Positions 11,761 through 24,060 of a DNA stretch of 64,000 nt are shown piece by piece. A model generated the notes under the pieces. That model did no database searches, was not told where the DNA came from, and worked only from the letters and a program-made list of their open reading frames with translations. This DNA is from Hyperoplus lanceolatus (taxonomy: Eukaryota; Chordata; Actinopteri; Uranoscopiformes; Ammodytidae). The stretch's first letter is position 1, and each line of letters starts with the position of its first letter. The position numbers and the translations under genes are program-made. The DNA lies in NCBI GenBank assembly GCA_026929865.2, contig CM049410.1:19740001-19804000 (forward strand), in the 5' to 3' direction.

Positions 11761-13519
11761 TAAAATATATATATATACATATTCCCGGCATCTATATTGT
11801 TACTACAGTGAAAGTAAAATAATGTGTATAATCAGAGTGTTCAAGAATGTGAAAGGGACTGGTTTGAAGCAGAAAAGTTGAACTCTGTGTCTGCACTGAT
11901 GTGTGTCAGGCTGGCAACAGGCGCCTGCAGCCCCCTCATCCGAGCTCTGTCGCCCCTCCAAGGACTCCACACCGGCAAAACAATTAAGTCAAATATCTTT
12001 AAGCTAGTTTTGTTTTTTAGAAATTCTTAGGGTCATAGTTTCTGTTCATGGCTCCCCTAAAGGGGATGTGAGGGTCGATGGTCATGTAATCCCTAGCAGG
12101 CTTTAGAAATGGTCTTGTTCTGTTACTGTTACTATTACTGTTACAGAAACTTCACATCATGCAGAATGACACATACTGTATGTGTTGAAGTAAGAACACA
12201 GATCACTTGAGGGAGGACAAGAGAAAGTGACCTGCCATGATGCTTCATGTCTCAATGCTTCTTGGATTGTAAAGTTGGTGAATCCTGGATGATAAATGTT
12301 GAATTACATTTTCACTTTATAACACAACACAACTCTGATTCAAATGTATTAAACCATAACAATTGTTCACATTTATGTTATCACAATTATGAATATTTAA
12401 AATAACTAAATATTTTCTGAAGATTTACCATACTGAGTTTGTCCAAAGCTAGGTCCAAGTCTTAAGTGGGTTTTGAACTTCCTTGGACTGCATTTCTTTT
12501 TTTGTTGCACTTTCTTCTCCTTAGATGAACCAACATACCCATATCTGCTCGTGCTCTGCTTGTCATTTCCATCTATTTCTTTTCCATCCGTCCAAGAAGA
12601 ATTTAAGATTACATTTGCTTCTTGTCACTCAAATCGCAAGCAGGCAGTGGCACACACAGGGTTGTTCATTCAGCAGCAGTTTTGATGACAAACCTCGTTG
12701 GATGTACAGTCATCTGCTGCCAACTTGGTATCATTCAGCTGAAGGGCTGGTCAGCTCTGACACAGCAGTGCCAGCATCCTGGATCTGGTGCAACAAAATA
12801 ATTACTTGTGTCATACTGAATGACTTGCATCAATGGGTACAATCCTTTCATTTTCATCAAGCTTGGAATAATTCCAGTCTGCCAGTGCTTCAAAGAAAAC
12901 GTATTTGGTAGAAATGTAATGCAAGCAGATTTTTATGAAGAAAGACATCTTTATTTCATTCAAATGAACCTGTACGAAAACATGTATTGTCCTAACGGGC
13001 ATCACTGTTGCCAAAAAGAAGCTAGCTTTCGTACGTCTAAAAGTCCAATTGATAAACACATATATTTGGGTTGGAAGTGGCAAGAGTGCATGGTGCTGGA
13101 GCTGGAATAATTTGAGCATGGCAAACAATGGTAGATAAAAAATGTAGGAGCTACAGGGTTGCCACAGGGCTTTTTTCGTGTTTGTATATTTGTTTTGTCC
13201 GTTGTCCGTGTCCTTGGTTTGTTGTTTTTCTCTCTGTTACAAAAGAGAAAAAGAAAATAATAAAAAGTTGATCACAAAAAAAAGGCATGCATAACTCATC
13301 AATGACTGTTGGCATATGCTCCAGGAAGCTATGGCTAGCGGACCTTCTCTGACCAGTTGTGGAGGTTGACCCTGCAGCTGTTTCTCATGCTGCCCCATCA
13401 CAGTGAAGCAGTGAAGCTGACAGTCAAGCCACCTCTATTATGTTCACAGCCAGAGTCCCCATCCACACTACTATACAGTATGTCTGCCAAAGAAACCAGC
13501 AGCTGATGTACAGATGCCC
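11761..13519. other. Intergenic, nothing firmly recognised
   Basis: Several open frames of 60-130 codons on both strands overlap each other and have no recognisable domains. The T/G-rich then A-rich stretch at about 13,150-13,290 resembles the 3' tail of a retroelement but cannot be assigned. Confidence 0.3.
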
Positions 13520-13713
13520 TTACATGCTGTCCTTCCAACCCCGCTGCCAGATATCTGGGACATAGCAGTCATCGTCGTCTCCCACGGTGATAACACCCAG
13601 AGGCCCAAGCAGAGGCTCCGGAGCCAAAAACCCACCACCCTGTAATTGGAGACGCAGCTGCAGCTTCAGAGTGTGGTCACTAATGTAGATAGAAGAAGGT
13701 TTTCTGGGATCTT
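13520..13713 (-). CDS. Unassigned candidate terminal coding exon
   Basis: On the minus strand a good acceptor (pyrimidine-rich GTGTTTTTCAG) opens a 194-base stretch read in phase 1: two bases, then 63 codons and TAA. The predicted tail includes SIYISDHTLKLQLRLQLQGG, then GVITVGDDDDCYVPDIWQRG close to the end. Base composition is richer in G+C than its surroundings, as for an exon. I do not recognise the protein and could not find upstream exons between here and ramp2, so this may be the last exon of an unplaced gene, a decayed gene, or a chance open frame. Confidence 0.3.
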
Positions 13714-15075
13714 CTGAAAAACACAATCACTGTCTCAGTTCTAGAAATAAATATCCATGTATATATTTTTTAGAATAGGGTTGATTGATGGATAATTCAT
13801 TCATAAATAAAGTATCCATCAATCAAGTTTAATTATAGCAATTACATTGAGTTGACGGCCCTCAGCAATTAAGCAATAAACGATGACCACAAAATAAATG
13901 GATTAACAATCTAGCCTCATTTCTTATTTGACTTTATTTTGTTTTATCATAATATGTCATTATATCATCAAGTTACAATAAAAGAGGTGTATGACCGGCT
14001 GCTTTTGCAATGTACAACAAACTTTGCACATCAATATAAAATATGTTTTATTTAATTGGCATTTGTTTATGTTGTTGAGGTTTTTTTAATGTGTTACAAT
14101 ATTTACGTCAGAACTCACACACAAGATATCATAATAAGTGTATTTAACTCCTCATGAAGGAAAGTCAAAATTAGTTAATGGTTCAGAAGTATTCCTGATT
14201 TCTTACATTAAAAAATATATCTGGAGGACTGCAGACATGCACCGTAATTCATTTCAGAGAGCAATTCCAGCCCGACAGCATCAAATCAACCCACTTCAGT
14301 ATCAGCACAGTTCATTAAAACAAAGGCCTTTGGGATTGTGTTGATATGGTTTGTATGCTGGTTTGTGTTGAGGCATTTCAAAATGTTGTGTAGTTGTATT
14401 GTGGCATAGCTTGGGGGCTATACCCTATTGATCTCATATACTGCTTCGAAGCAATGTTGCAAAGAGATCGCCACATCTATCTAAGCACACCAACTTCTAA
14501 TATATGCTTTAACAGTAACTGGCATTGTTGTGCTGTCATAAATGAAAAAAAACTATCCTGATATAAGTCCAGAAACTGAATCCGGTCAGCTGTGGGTTAA
14601 TATTATACCATAGTTTCTCAAGAAAGTTAGAAAAAATTTTATTAACCTTTTCAACATTTTACTTAATTTTTGGGGGGATAATAGTCATATATGAAGTGCT
14701 GGTTGGAATAGAATAAGATGCTACTGAGTCATTAAGCAGTTTGTCTTTATATATCATATAGAACCACTAGAGGGCAAGGTTTCCTGACTGAAAACAAACT
14801 AGTATACTGTATTGACCTTGGATATTTGACTTATGTACTTCACGCACTGACAAACATACAGTGTTTTGTGAAACAATTGATTTAATGTGGCCACTAAAAT
14901 ATGATTGATACTGTTTTCATGATTGCGTCTTGCATATTGGCATCTGTAGTTTCTGGCTCGTTATAACAATAAGGAGTAGGCCTGACACAGAATCAGATGG
15001 GTGGAGACAAGGATGACCTGACATCTAGAGAGGAAGAAGGTCACCAAACACATTTTCCCACCCAACCCTGACCCA

Positions 15076-15132
<57 letters not shown>

Positions 15133-16214
15133 CCCACCCTGCGATGTTGTGTTAGCCAAATGAGGGTGTGATACATGACTGCTGTCACTGCTTCCTTCAA
15201 TACATCAGTACTTACAATGAAATTGCCCCAGTATAAACTGTGCTGCTCTCTGAAGATACATTGAAACCCTTTACCTGAGGCACAATCTGCACTGTACTCA
15301 AAATAAAGTGTTTCATAAAGTAATGACAAAGGTCAAAGGGTATTTTCACCAGAATGAGGCCACAACTATATTAGTAACGTGAGCTGAATTGAATACATTC
15401 TGCCAACAATTGAACTGTAGATTTAATTGTATAAAATATTTTTTTTAAGTATATCAAATTACATACAGTACAGTGAGAGTGTGAGAGCAGGCAAAATACA
15501 GTATACAGTAAGTTCTGACAATGGCAGACATATAACACAGTATATAAATACACATGTCGTTCTCAATTTTGAAAGCCTGTACAATAGCTTTATCGTCATT
15601 CAAGACTGAACAATACATAACCACATTATTCAGGCGAAAGACAACTTTTTTGTCTTCCTGTCGTTGGTCAGTGTTTATCACTACGCTGCACGGACAATTT
15701 TTCATTTGTCTTTTTGTCTGAACTTGTTGGAGATGTTAGGTAAACTTTTAGCTCATCATATGATCACAAGGATTGTCATTGTTTGGACGGGGGGAAAAGT
15801 GCTGAAGAATTTCTAACTGTTCAAAAATAGACAATAGCAGGAAGGAGATCTCCTTTTCTGGGCGTACTCTCCTCGTTGTGTCCCATCTGTAACCTCTGAC
15901 TCCAAACCTTACATACACAATGACTCACATAACAAGATCCATGCATCTTTACACATGTAGAGGAACCTTTTCATGGATCAAACAAGGGCACATACCTGTT
16001 TCCCATTCAGGCTTGAACAGTTTCGGATATGTCCTCTGCATCCATACAGTAGATAGTCTCACTAATGGCTCAAATAAGGGTTAAGTTTGAGCGTCAGCAA
16101 ATAAAATTGCCTTTGAAAAGTTTTGGAATTCAGCAATACAAAAATTGCCTTGTCTTTTATCAACACAACTGCTGTACAACAAAATGAGGAGTGCCAACAC
16201 AAATATATTTTGCA
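13714..16214. other. Intergenic with a (CA)n array
   Basis: No convincing exon. It contains the dinucleotide array at 15,078-15,130 and otherwise AT-rich unique-looking sequence. Confidence 0.4.
15078..15130. repeat. (CA)n microsatellite
   Basis: About 26 uninterrupted CA units. Confidence 0.95.
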
Positions 16215-16220
16215 TTTATT
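16215..16220 (-). terminator. Likely ramp2 polyadenylation signal
   Basis: TTTATT on the given strand is AATAAA in the ramp2 direction, about 490 bases after the ramp2 stop codon. Confidence 0.5.
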
Positions 16221-16708
16221 TTTTTGCAAGCTGTAAAGCTTTTGTTATCATAACCCTGAATATTGGAATCCAGATGAAATCAAGTTATGTGTTCTGAATA
16301 CTGTGTGCATATTGGATCTGACCAATATACACATGTTCAGATCTCGAGTTATGTGGTAGAGTACAAAACGTTTGTCACAGTACGGTACAGGAATTTATAA
16401 TAACACAGTGTCACAGTGGGTCTCTGTTAACTTCAGGGCAAGTTGTGCTGCAATTAATTATGACGTTCACTCTAAATCAGTGTCATCTTCTCGATAGGCA
16501 TCCTTTGTGGCTGATATCTCAGAATTCCTCAGGTAAAACTTGTCCGAAAGTGCCAGTACTCCGCAAAGTCACGGGAGAGATGATAGCGCAGTATAGCGGT
16601 GAATGTGTAATAGTGCAGTCCACAGTTTGGGAAAGCACGGAAAGCCTATGTCAAAAACAAGATATTCCTGCTGACTGACTGTAAGCAGTGCAGAAGATTC
16701 AGGATTTT

Positions 16709-17745
16709 TCAGGAGCTACCATCCCCATTCTTGGTCTTGAGCACCACTAGGCCAACCATGATGGGAATCAGGCAGATGGGAGTTATCACCAAGGCAAAGA
16801 CAATGAGTGGTGGTGGGTCGCTTAGCTCCTCCGAGGGACAATCCTTGAAATACTTGGAGTGAATGTTCACAAAGGTTTGTTCCACCAGAGGGTTGGGCCA
16901 TGGGATCAGGACACAGTCAGATATCTCCTCAGTGCAATGGCTTAGGTTACTATACAAACTACAATGGGGAGACAAGGAGTGTGCGTGCAAGATTATTCAG
17001 ACACTGGGTGATATTTGACAATATACTTTCACTTTAAAAGTTGTTATAAAAAATCACTGCAAATACAAACAGGCATTACTTACCCACTCACATTACTCCA
17101 GCTGCACCAATCAGTGCTGTTTAATGATGCCATTGAATCCTCGAATTTAGACAGACATAGAAGTTCAAAAATTTGGGAAAGGCAGACCATTTTTTGGTTA
17201 TGAAACATTTCGTCACAGATGCTGCAATAATGCATACAACTGTGAGAATTAGTCCCACACTCTGCATGAATTTAAGAGTTAGAAAAAGAGAGAGACAGTG
17301 AGAAAGAGTCAAAAAGAAAGGGAGACAAAGACATTGAGACCGGTTAGGAAATTACAATATAGATGTTTAAAAGATATCTATTAAAACACTTGTTCACATA
17401 GAAATATAAGCTTGCATAGCTAGGTATGGTTTTATAGTTATGTTACCTACCAACTGACGAGGTTGATTCTCCATAAGTGGCATCTAAAACAGAGAAAAAA
17501 GTTTGGATTAAAAACCGACAGAAATTTACGACAGAAATGAATGTAGAATGTTCATTAAAAAAGTTCATCAAAGACATGCATCCTAGCAAATTTTAATGCA
17601 AATAACTTTTTCTGTCTACTGTAGCTCATGTCTCCTTCCACATGCATAGTACTGAGGCAGGCATTTGCAGCTGTAGAAGGGAGACCACACACTCACCGGA
17701 GAGAAAGGAGAGGAATACCCCAATGAAACCAAGCGCTCCCTTCAT
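16709..17745 (-). CDS. ramp2: Receptor activity-modifying protein 2 (exons 17697..17745, 17451..17483, 17084..17261, 16709..16958, complement)
   Basis: Four exons in continuous phase give 169 residues, close to the usual RAMP length of about 150-175. Residues 1-16 are a hydrophobic signal peptide (MKGALGFIGVFLSFLS). The extracellular RAMP domain carries the spaced cysteines, including the family WC-W pattern seen here as TDWCSWSNVSG, and SHCTEEISDC further on. PWPNPLVE at 107-113 matches the family's (F)PNPL motif. Residues 137-160 are the transmembrane helix with the conserved TPICLIPI core, and the tail is short (KTKNGDGSS). RAMPs escort class B GPCRs such as the calcitonin-like receptor to the surface and set ligand choice (adrenomedullin for RAMP2). 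Assignment to RAMP2 rather than RAMP1 or RAMP3 rests mainly on the neighbouring ezh1. Exon 2 is only 33 bases. An alternative 5' end is possible at 19,343-20,164. Confidence 0.88.
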
Positions 17746-19342
17746 GTCAGGAAAAATGAATAAAGGTGCGTTTTCCCCAACTGATGATCATGTATAATAA
17801 ACCTGAACTTCTTAGACTGTGTACAGCGAGGCATAACAGGAAACCCGACAGGATGGAAGAGACGCGGTGTAACCTTCGGTTACCAGATGTCCAAACAGTG
17901 TTACCCGCGGTTAGCAGATGTTCTGCGAAGATCTGTCTGACGGCCCTGCTCCTTGGCAGCAGCTCTTCCCCTCTCCAACGCACGTTTCTTTTGGATTTTC
18001 TTCCTTTTTTAAAGGGGTGGAGGCAACAAAGATTGTCCTCTCCATTCTCCCAAATAAAAGGGAGCACACCCAAGCTGGGCTGGACTCACATCTGAAAACC
18101 CTTTACTCTTTAACTCTTGTTCTGCTTTTTAGTCTCAGTTTCTCACAGTCGAAGGCCTGGCCAGCTCACAGCATGTGATTTATTTGCCTTTTGGGCCGCC
18201 TCTGCCAAATAGGAAACATAAGTAAACATTTAGGGCTTAGCGTTTAGGGGTGGATGTAATCATGACTCTGCAGGCCGTGCTGTCCAGACAGCCTAGTTTC
18301 ATATCTAGGTTCATTTGATCAAAGCTGGAAGAAGTAATTAGTCAAAGCTGACCAGTTGTTTAAAGGGCCAACTATCTTTACACACTTCTGCTTGTAAAAG
18401 ATGTGATGATATTTCGGCACACAAGTGTGGGAAACCTTTGTTTTTTCATATAATGAGGAGCACATGAGTGTGCTACATCCAAAAGGTGGTTTCTCACTGT
18501 CACTATTCACCATTTTAAAGAGCAGTGGGAGAGAGGGGATTTCATTGATAGAATGAAAAATGAAATTCATGGTTTATGTTTGCTCACGACCAACTTGTTC
18601 ATTTATGTCACCGAATCCACATGTTGGGCCTCTCATAACATCTGTTTGCAGAGCAGCATTTTGATTTAGTAATGACATCAGGAAATGTGTCTTCTCTGCA
18701 AAGGAGGAGCTCCGAGTTAGAGGGAGTTGGCAGGGGAAGGAGGGGGGACAGTCAGGGGAAAGAAAAAAAAGGAAGGCACAGGATGAGGAACAGTGAAAGG
18801 GGCGCTGCTCAAAAGCTCCAGTTGTTTCACAACTCGCAGTTCATGCGTTGATCACAGACGTTGCATGGGGTAAATGACAAACAAATTCAGGATGTTGAGC
18901 CAGGTGGGGTCTGCTCACAATGAGCATCAAGTTAACCTTTAATCCCACACCATCATGGGCCTCATGTCTACTGCTGTGGACCACTCACTGGTGGAGACCT
19001 CCCCAGGAGTTTGTCTTGGATTCTCATGACAATACACACATGGAGATCTTGGCAGAAAGCAGGATCTCTGAGCTCTGCTTTCTGTGTTTGTCAGTTCCAG
19101 TAAAGGGGAGTTTAAGGAACTGATCCCAAAACAATCCCCCAGTGGACACAAATACATAATCAGTATTTGTAACTGTAAGATGTAGGCAATGTAAATAGGA
19201 TTCGCGTGTTTCTACTTAATGATCAAATTAAGAATAAATCAAAACCAGACCACCTACAGGTTCATTTTCTGAGAGAGACAGGGCTGTATACTTTAGGTTA
19301 CAGACTTTAACAATGTGTCATAGAAAAAGCTTATAAACGTAC
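17746..19342. other. Upstream region of the proximal ramp2 start
   Basis: Holds the presumed 5' UTR and promoter of the 17,745 start and otherwise short overlapping open frames. No TATA element or other gene was recognised. Confidence 0.35.
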
Positions 19343-20164
19343 TTGCAACCGTCATGTCTGTTGGGTGATACCCTGTAGATAGAGGAATTCAGGTTACTCA
19401 AAGTGTGGTCATGCATTAGATAAAACATTTCTCTAGTTTCTTCAAAATACAACACATACCTACTGTTGTGGTGGGATGCATTGCCAAGTTTTTATCAACC
19501 AGACAAACCACTGTTGTGCATCCTGCAAAAGAAATAAAATAATACGAGGGCTTAATATTGGAATAAAGACAGATTTAAGCGAAAACACTCAAATGTGTTG
19601 TTATGATAGATAACCCGGTACAAACAATTGTCAGAACTTGTGAAATTAAGCCGAGGTAAATGAAATGACAAGGAGAACGCTGCGGGGAGTGAAGAGGTCT
19701 ATGCATCCTCCCTTTGACTGCCAGTGCTTTTAGGAAATCTTAACATATTTAAATGAAGGATATTTACTTTATACATTCTCCTCCCACATGAATACAGATC
19801 TTATTTAACAAAAAGTAGCAAATAATAGGCATTAATCTAAAAACAAACTGTAATAAATAGGTCATTATATTGTCAACAACATAACAAAACATGCTGTCTA
19901 AGCTTGATCAAAATCACTGTATGACCCCCTAAACTATACTGTATAAGCATACAACTCTGTCATGAGACTCGCTAAGCTCCTTTCAAAAATCCACTCAATT
20001 ACTGAAAGCCCCTAAGCATTCCTCCTGAGAGGTGAGATAGAGGACAAGTAAAGAAGTCGCATCATGAGAGTGAAGAAATAAACAGTAAAAATCCTCAACT
20101 TACCCCAGATGAGAAGAGTCACGAAACAGCCAGAAAACATCAGTGAAATTCTGGTGGCTGTCAT
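19343..20164 (-). CDS. Candidate alternative 5' exons of ramp2 (20104..20164, 19460..19522, 19343..19372)
   Basis: Three minus-strand exon-like segments have good splice sites. The first begins with ATG at 20,164 and encodes a signal-peptide-like MTATRISLMFSGCFVTLLIW, ending in phase 1 at GTAAGT. The second (63 nt, after TTTTGCAG) and third (30 nt, after ATCTACAG) are phase 1-1 exons. All can splice in frame onto ramp2 exon 2 or 3, which also start in phase 1. The joined chain would be 615 nt, giving 204 residues with an extra Cys- and Thr-containing N-terminal segment. Alternatively they belong to a separate small secreted-protein gene whose 3' exons I did not find. Confidence 0.45.
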
Positions 20165-20451
20165 TTTGCCTGACAATGCTCTGTCTGTCTTCCCTGGTGG
20201 TCAGGGATAATATATCTCAAATATATCTCAACCTTTCTGCAGGAAGGCTCTATAAAACAACAGGAAGCCCTCATTTCCTAGAATGGGTGGATTCACACAA
20301 TGGGACAGGGAGCCCCTGATAACATTGGAACACTTGTGGTCCATTGTTGAACCACCATCAGTCTGTCTGAATATATATAATTATTTTCCTCATCCCACCC
20401 TCTGTTTTCAAACAGAATGGGGAAAAGTTGTTGAGAGCCCCACCTTCTCTT

Positions 20452-20455
<4 letters not shown>

Positions 20456-20520
<65 letters not shown>
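20456..20520. repeat. (CT)n microsatellite
   Basis: About 32 CT units. The Leu-Ser and Arg-Glu frames across it are artefacts. Confidence 0.96.
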
Positions 20521-20522
<2 letters not shown>

Positions 20523-21225
20523 CTTTGAGTTTGATTAATACAAGCAACATTTGTCAGTCAATAATGGGCTCAACTTCACACAGCAAGTTGACCAAGATCA
20601 AGTGAACTGTTTTGAACTGAAGCAATTTGTTTTCTTATTTGAATTACTGACTTATTTTTAATTTTATTTCTGTTTTGCATGTTTCGCTTGAATGAAAACT
20701 TGGAACAGTAATTTTGAGCTGAGTATGTTTTATCACCGTGAGCTGTTAAGCTGTTATGCCAAGTCACAGCACAAGAGAGCTGCATGGTTGTTAATCACAA
20801 TTAATGAATAAATTATACGTTAGTTCAAAATCCTGAAATATTTTGGAGCACTGATGATGACAGGATGGAATGGTTGTTTACCTTCTGTGTTAATAGGTTG
20901 ACCTCTTGTTGCTAAAGACGTCAGGATGGTTTATTTCGTTAGTATTCTGGTCAAGTGAGTACTTTTGGTTTCTGCTCTTTTTATGATAATAGTGGTGTAT
21001 TGTAAGCCTTTTTAGACTGGGCATAGGCCGTTTTTTTATGCATAATCCAATAATATAATCATATAAATCAATCAATCAACCAATGTAGCTTTGAGCCACT
21101 ATAGCTTCAAGCAGAGATGAGTAGCGGACTATGGAGGTCTGTTGTTTGGTTCACTTCTTTCTGATGCCTTCTTCCTGATGTTTTTTTTTTTACTTGAACT
21201 GGCATCACTTTAAGGCATAACAATC

Positions 21226-21231
21226 TTTATT
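21226..21231 (-). terminator. AATAAA on the minus strand below an orphan open frame
   Basis: TTTATT on the given strand lies 231 bases beyond the TAA of the minus-strand frame ending at 21,462. It would serve that frame if it is a real terminal exon. Confidence 0.25.
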
Positions 21232-21461
21232 CAACTTTCCCTCACATATTCAACAGTACTCCCCAGCAACAGATTTTGAAGTGTAGAATTGGCGCAGTTG
21301 CCCTTTAATTCTTCGTCATCGGAGAATACATTTTCCAGATTTTGGGAGTCTGTTTTTGTTGCTGAGGAGCATGAGCTTTACTACACTGTATATCACTGGT
21401 GGTGAGTAAAGGAATAGGTTTTCGTAACAGTGCTGATGACAAACTACCCCCTTCCCACCAC

Positions 21462-21635
21462 TTATGGATCTGACGTCACTCTGAGCTTCTGTGGTAAAGA
21501 GGGCCAGCCAGCAGGAATCTCCAGGATGAAACTGATGCACTCATCCACGTCACTGAAGGATGAATGTTCTTCCTCAGCTGCTGGACTTGGGAGAGCTCCA
21601 GGTAGCTCAAAGACCATATTGCTTCCACATTTCAT
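21462..21635 (-). CDS. Unassigned coding-like minus-strand frame
   Basis: A 57-codon frame runs from ATG 21,635 to TAA 21,462. The product has an acidic, Ser/Pro-rich first half and a non-repetitive second half (DVDECISFILEIPAGWPSLP, then QKLRVTSDP). It reads like the C-terminus of a protein rather than random AT-rich translation, and an AATAAA follows it. No upstream exon was identified and no family is recognised, so it may be a lineage-specific gene, a decayed gene or chance. It lies between ramp2 and ezh1, where mammals have no additional gene that I know of. Confidence 0.25.
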   Translation of the reverse strand: MKCGSNMVFELPGALPSPAAEEEHSSFSDVDECISFILEIPAGWPSLPQKLRVTSDP

Positions 21636-22774
21636 TTCAGATGATCGAGGACACTCTTTTTTTTATGTAACTGACTGAATATTAAATTTTAAAAAATAGA
21701 TGCTGAAATACATGTGCGTCACACTTTCCGAGTGACTGAACTTTAAAAGCTGAAGTGATTTGTAAAGGATGCAAGGATGAGTATAACAAATTTCAAACGT
21801 TGTGTTGTGAGGGAAGAAGGAATAAGTGAAAGTTTACTTGACCCACAGTTCATCCATTACAGTCAGGTAATAATTTAAAAGGACTTGACAGGAAACAATT
21901 TCATGGTGCTGTTTTGTGAAGCTTGTCATCTCCCTAGGCCTTTGTCACGCATCATAAAAGGTACACTATATTCAAATGACTGGCACCACTAAGACCAACA
22001 CCACACAGTTTACATCACACCGAATTAAAAACTTCCTGCTGATAACGGCCTCATTCCTCCAGCGTATCTTCCTATGTGTGTTTGAGTTTGTTTGACAGTT
22101 TTGTATCAACATGGCATGGGCTACTTCAAATACCACTGTAGACACGCCTGTATTATCTGATATACTTGAGCTCGCTGAATGCATAATTAGTAATCGAGAA
22201 TGCATTGCATAAACAGCAGAACAGGAGGGCTGAAGGGATCAAATGCAAAGCAGCACACTGTTCAGAGAGAAACACACAGAGGATGTCATGTTAGTATAGC
22301 ACGATATAAGACCAAACCATGCCACGGCAGGTTTCTTTATCATAATTCAACATGTATGTACAGTAAGACCACGTGTTCTGTCATGACATGAAAAGTAGCT
22401 GAACAGTGCCATCTTGTGTGACAGAAATAGTATGCCTGTGGTTTCTATGTATGAGTTTGTTATGAAGTAAACGTCTTGAAAATACAGTTAACTTATCCAT
22501 ATAGAATAACAAGCATTTAAATCTTTGCAGCTTGTGAGGTATGATGCATGGTCACTTTTGACTGATACTCAACTTGCGTGTCTCATACATTATATCCACA
22601 TCATCAAAAAAAAAGATTAGAAATTAGTAAATAAAAAGAGGCAAGGTTTTTCACAAAACACTCTAAGGGACATGACCTTCTCCAATGGGGGCATCAAAGG
22701 CCAAGCAGAAGAAGAAGTTGAATAAATTAAAAGGAAAATGTAACACATTTTAGCATCAAGTCCCCTTTTTTCAG

Positions 22775-22883
22775 AGTCAGCGATTCTGCAGAATGCTTGT
22801 TGTCAAAAATCAATGAGTATCTCCTCACAATTCGCCACCAGATCCTGAGGAAATATTCACTGACTACACCTTTAACTTCTTAA
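22775..22883 (+). CDS. Unassigned coding-like plus-strand terminal exon
   Basis: After a strong acceptor (CCCCTTTTTTCAG), phase-2 reading gives 35 codons to TAA, including AECLLSKINEYLLTIRHQIL, with a helical, charged composition. No partner exon with a matching donor was found upstream. It may be a relic or chance. Confidence 0.2.
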
Positions 22884-23499
22884 AAGTATTTCCTCTTTTG
22901 TTTTGTTTTTTTCACAGGTTTAAGGTAGGTACAAACAAATCAGGATTAGAGTGAGAAAACTAAGCTGAACTTTGCACTTAAGATATTTTTCACTAGAACC
23001 TTTTCACTAGAAAACACGTTCAAATAATGTGTTTTATACAGTATCGGTTGTGGTTTTAAATTACGCTATAGTTTCAGATAATTTCTTAAGAACTCAACTC
23101 AAGCCAACATTTTTCGATTGAAAATTGCCTAAATTGGGATTATACGTGGAGTACGTGAAGGCATCAGTGGCCTGAGGACATTCATACGGCTCTGTTTTCT
23201 AAACGAAGGATAAACTGAGTTGGGCTCTCCCTAGAGGTGGGGTGCAGAATAACAGCTGAACTGTTTTTCACCGAGTAACAGTTCAGTTTGTTTTTAACTA
23301 TTGTTTTAATTTTTTTTTTAAAGTGAGGAAAAAATACCGTTATTTTCTACAGGAAATGCTACAGCCTGATTGGTTGTATGTGCATATGTTTTCCTGATAT
23401 GTGACAAATGTAACAAAAACAGTATAATATTCCTGGGTGATTGCGAAATGTATTAATTTTAAACATAAGCATGCCGATCAAAAACCATACGGTGTTGTG

Positions 23500-24060
23500 C
23501 CCTGACGTATTTAGATGGCGATCCGACAGTGTGGACAGTTGCATCAGTTCCTGTGTGTGCGTTTAAATGGCTGTGCTGCTGTGGCTGCCTCACGCTACTT
23601 TTTATTCCCAGGACGCAGAATAGTCATAAATCCTCCTCTCCGAGGAAAGGCTGTGATCATAATAAAGACGTCACCCTTCTGCTCCGGTTGGCTTAACCAA
23701 GCCAAGTGCGCAGCTATTTGTAAGCTACAACAACAACAACCTCCAGCACCATGCCCATGGATAACGTAGGGATTTCTATCCCCTCGACACGCGCGAAGAC
23801 CATATCTGCATCAGATCCATAGCAAAGACAGCCTTTAACTGCTCCGGATCTCTCTACTATTAAAAACAAATACAGGCAGAGACTTGATCGCGTTGCGGGT
23901 TCTTGTTGCAACAAATAGGACGCAAGCCTTGGATTTGAAGGTATTTAATAACTGCGACACTGGATGTAGGGGGAGACGTGCACACGCGTCAACCCAGAAT
24001 AAACGTGCTGTCATTGTAGTGCTCGGTGCGCAGGTCTTTAAACTATTGCACATTTAAATG
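23500..24060 (+). promoter_or_regulatory. Probable ezh1 promoter and first untranslated exon region
   Basis: The block is richer in CpG than the surrounding AT-rich DNA (GCGCGAAG, ATCGCGTTGCGG, ACACGCGTC) and contains an AAGACGTCACC segment resembling a CRE half site. The first coding exon at 24,942 has an upstream acceptor, so a non-coding first exon must lie upstream. This block is the best candidate. The exact transcription start is not visible. Confidence 0.3.

Larger units (their letters stand above)
20521..23499. other. Region between ramp2 upstream exons and ezh1
   Basis: Apart from the two orphan frames listed separately I see only AT-rich non-coding sequence. Confidence 0.4.

Noticed and set aside
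12811..13128. Overlapping plus and minus frames of about 100 codons
   Set aside because: Neither has a recognisable family, and mutual overlap with AT-rich codon use suggests chance.
16466..16550. Minus-strand stretch ending in an acidic DAYREDDTDLE-like tail, just past the ramp2 stop
   Set aside because: No clear acceptor and an in-frame stop shortly upstream; it lies in the presumed ramp2 3' UTR.
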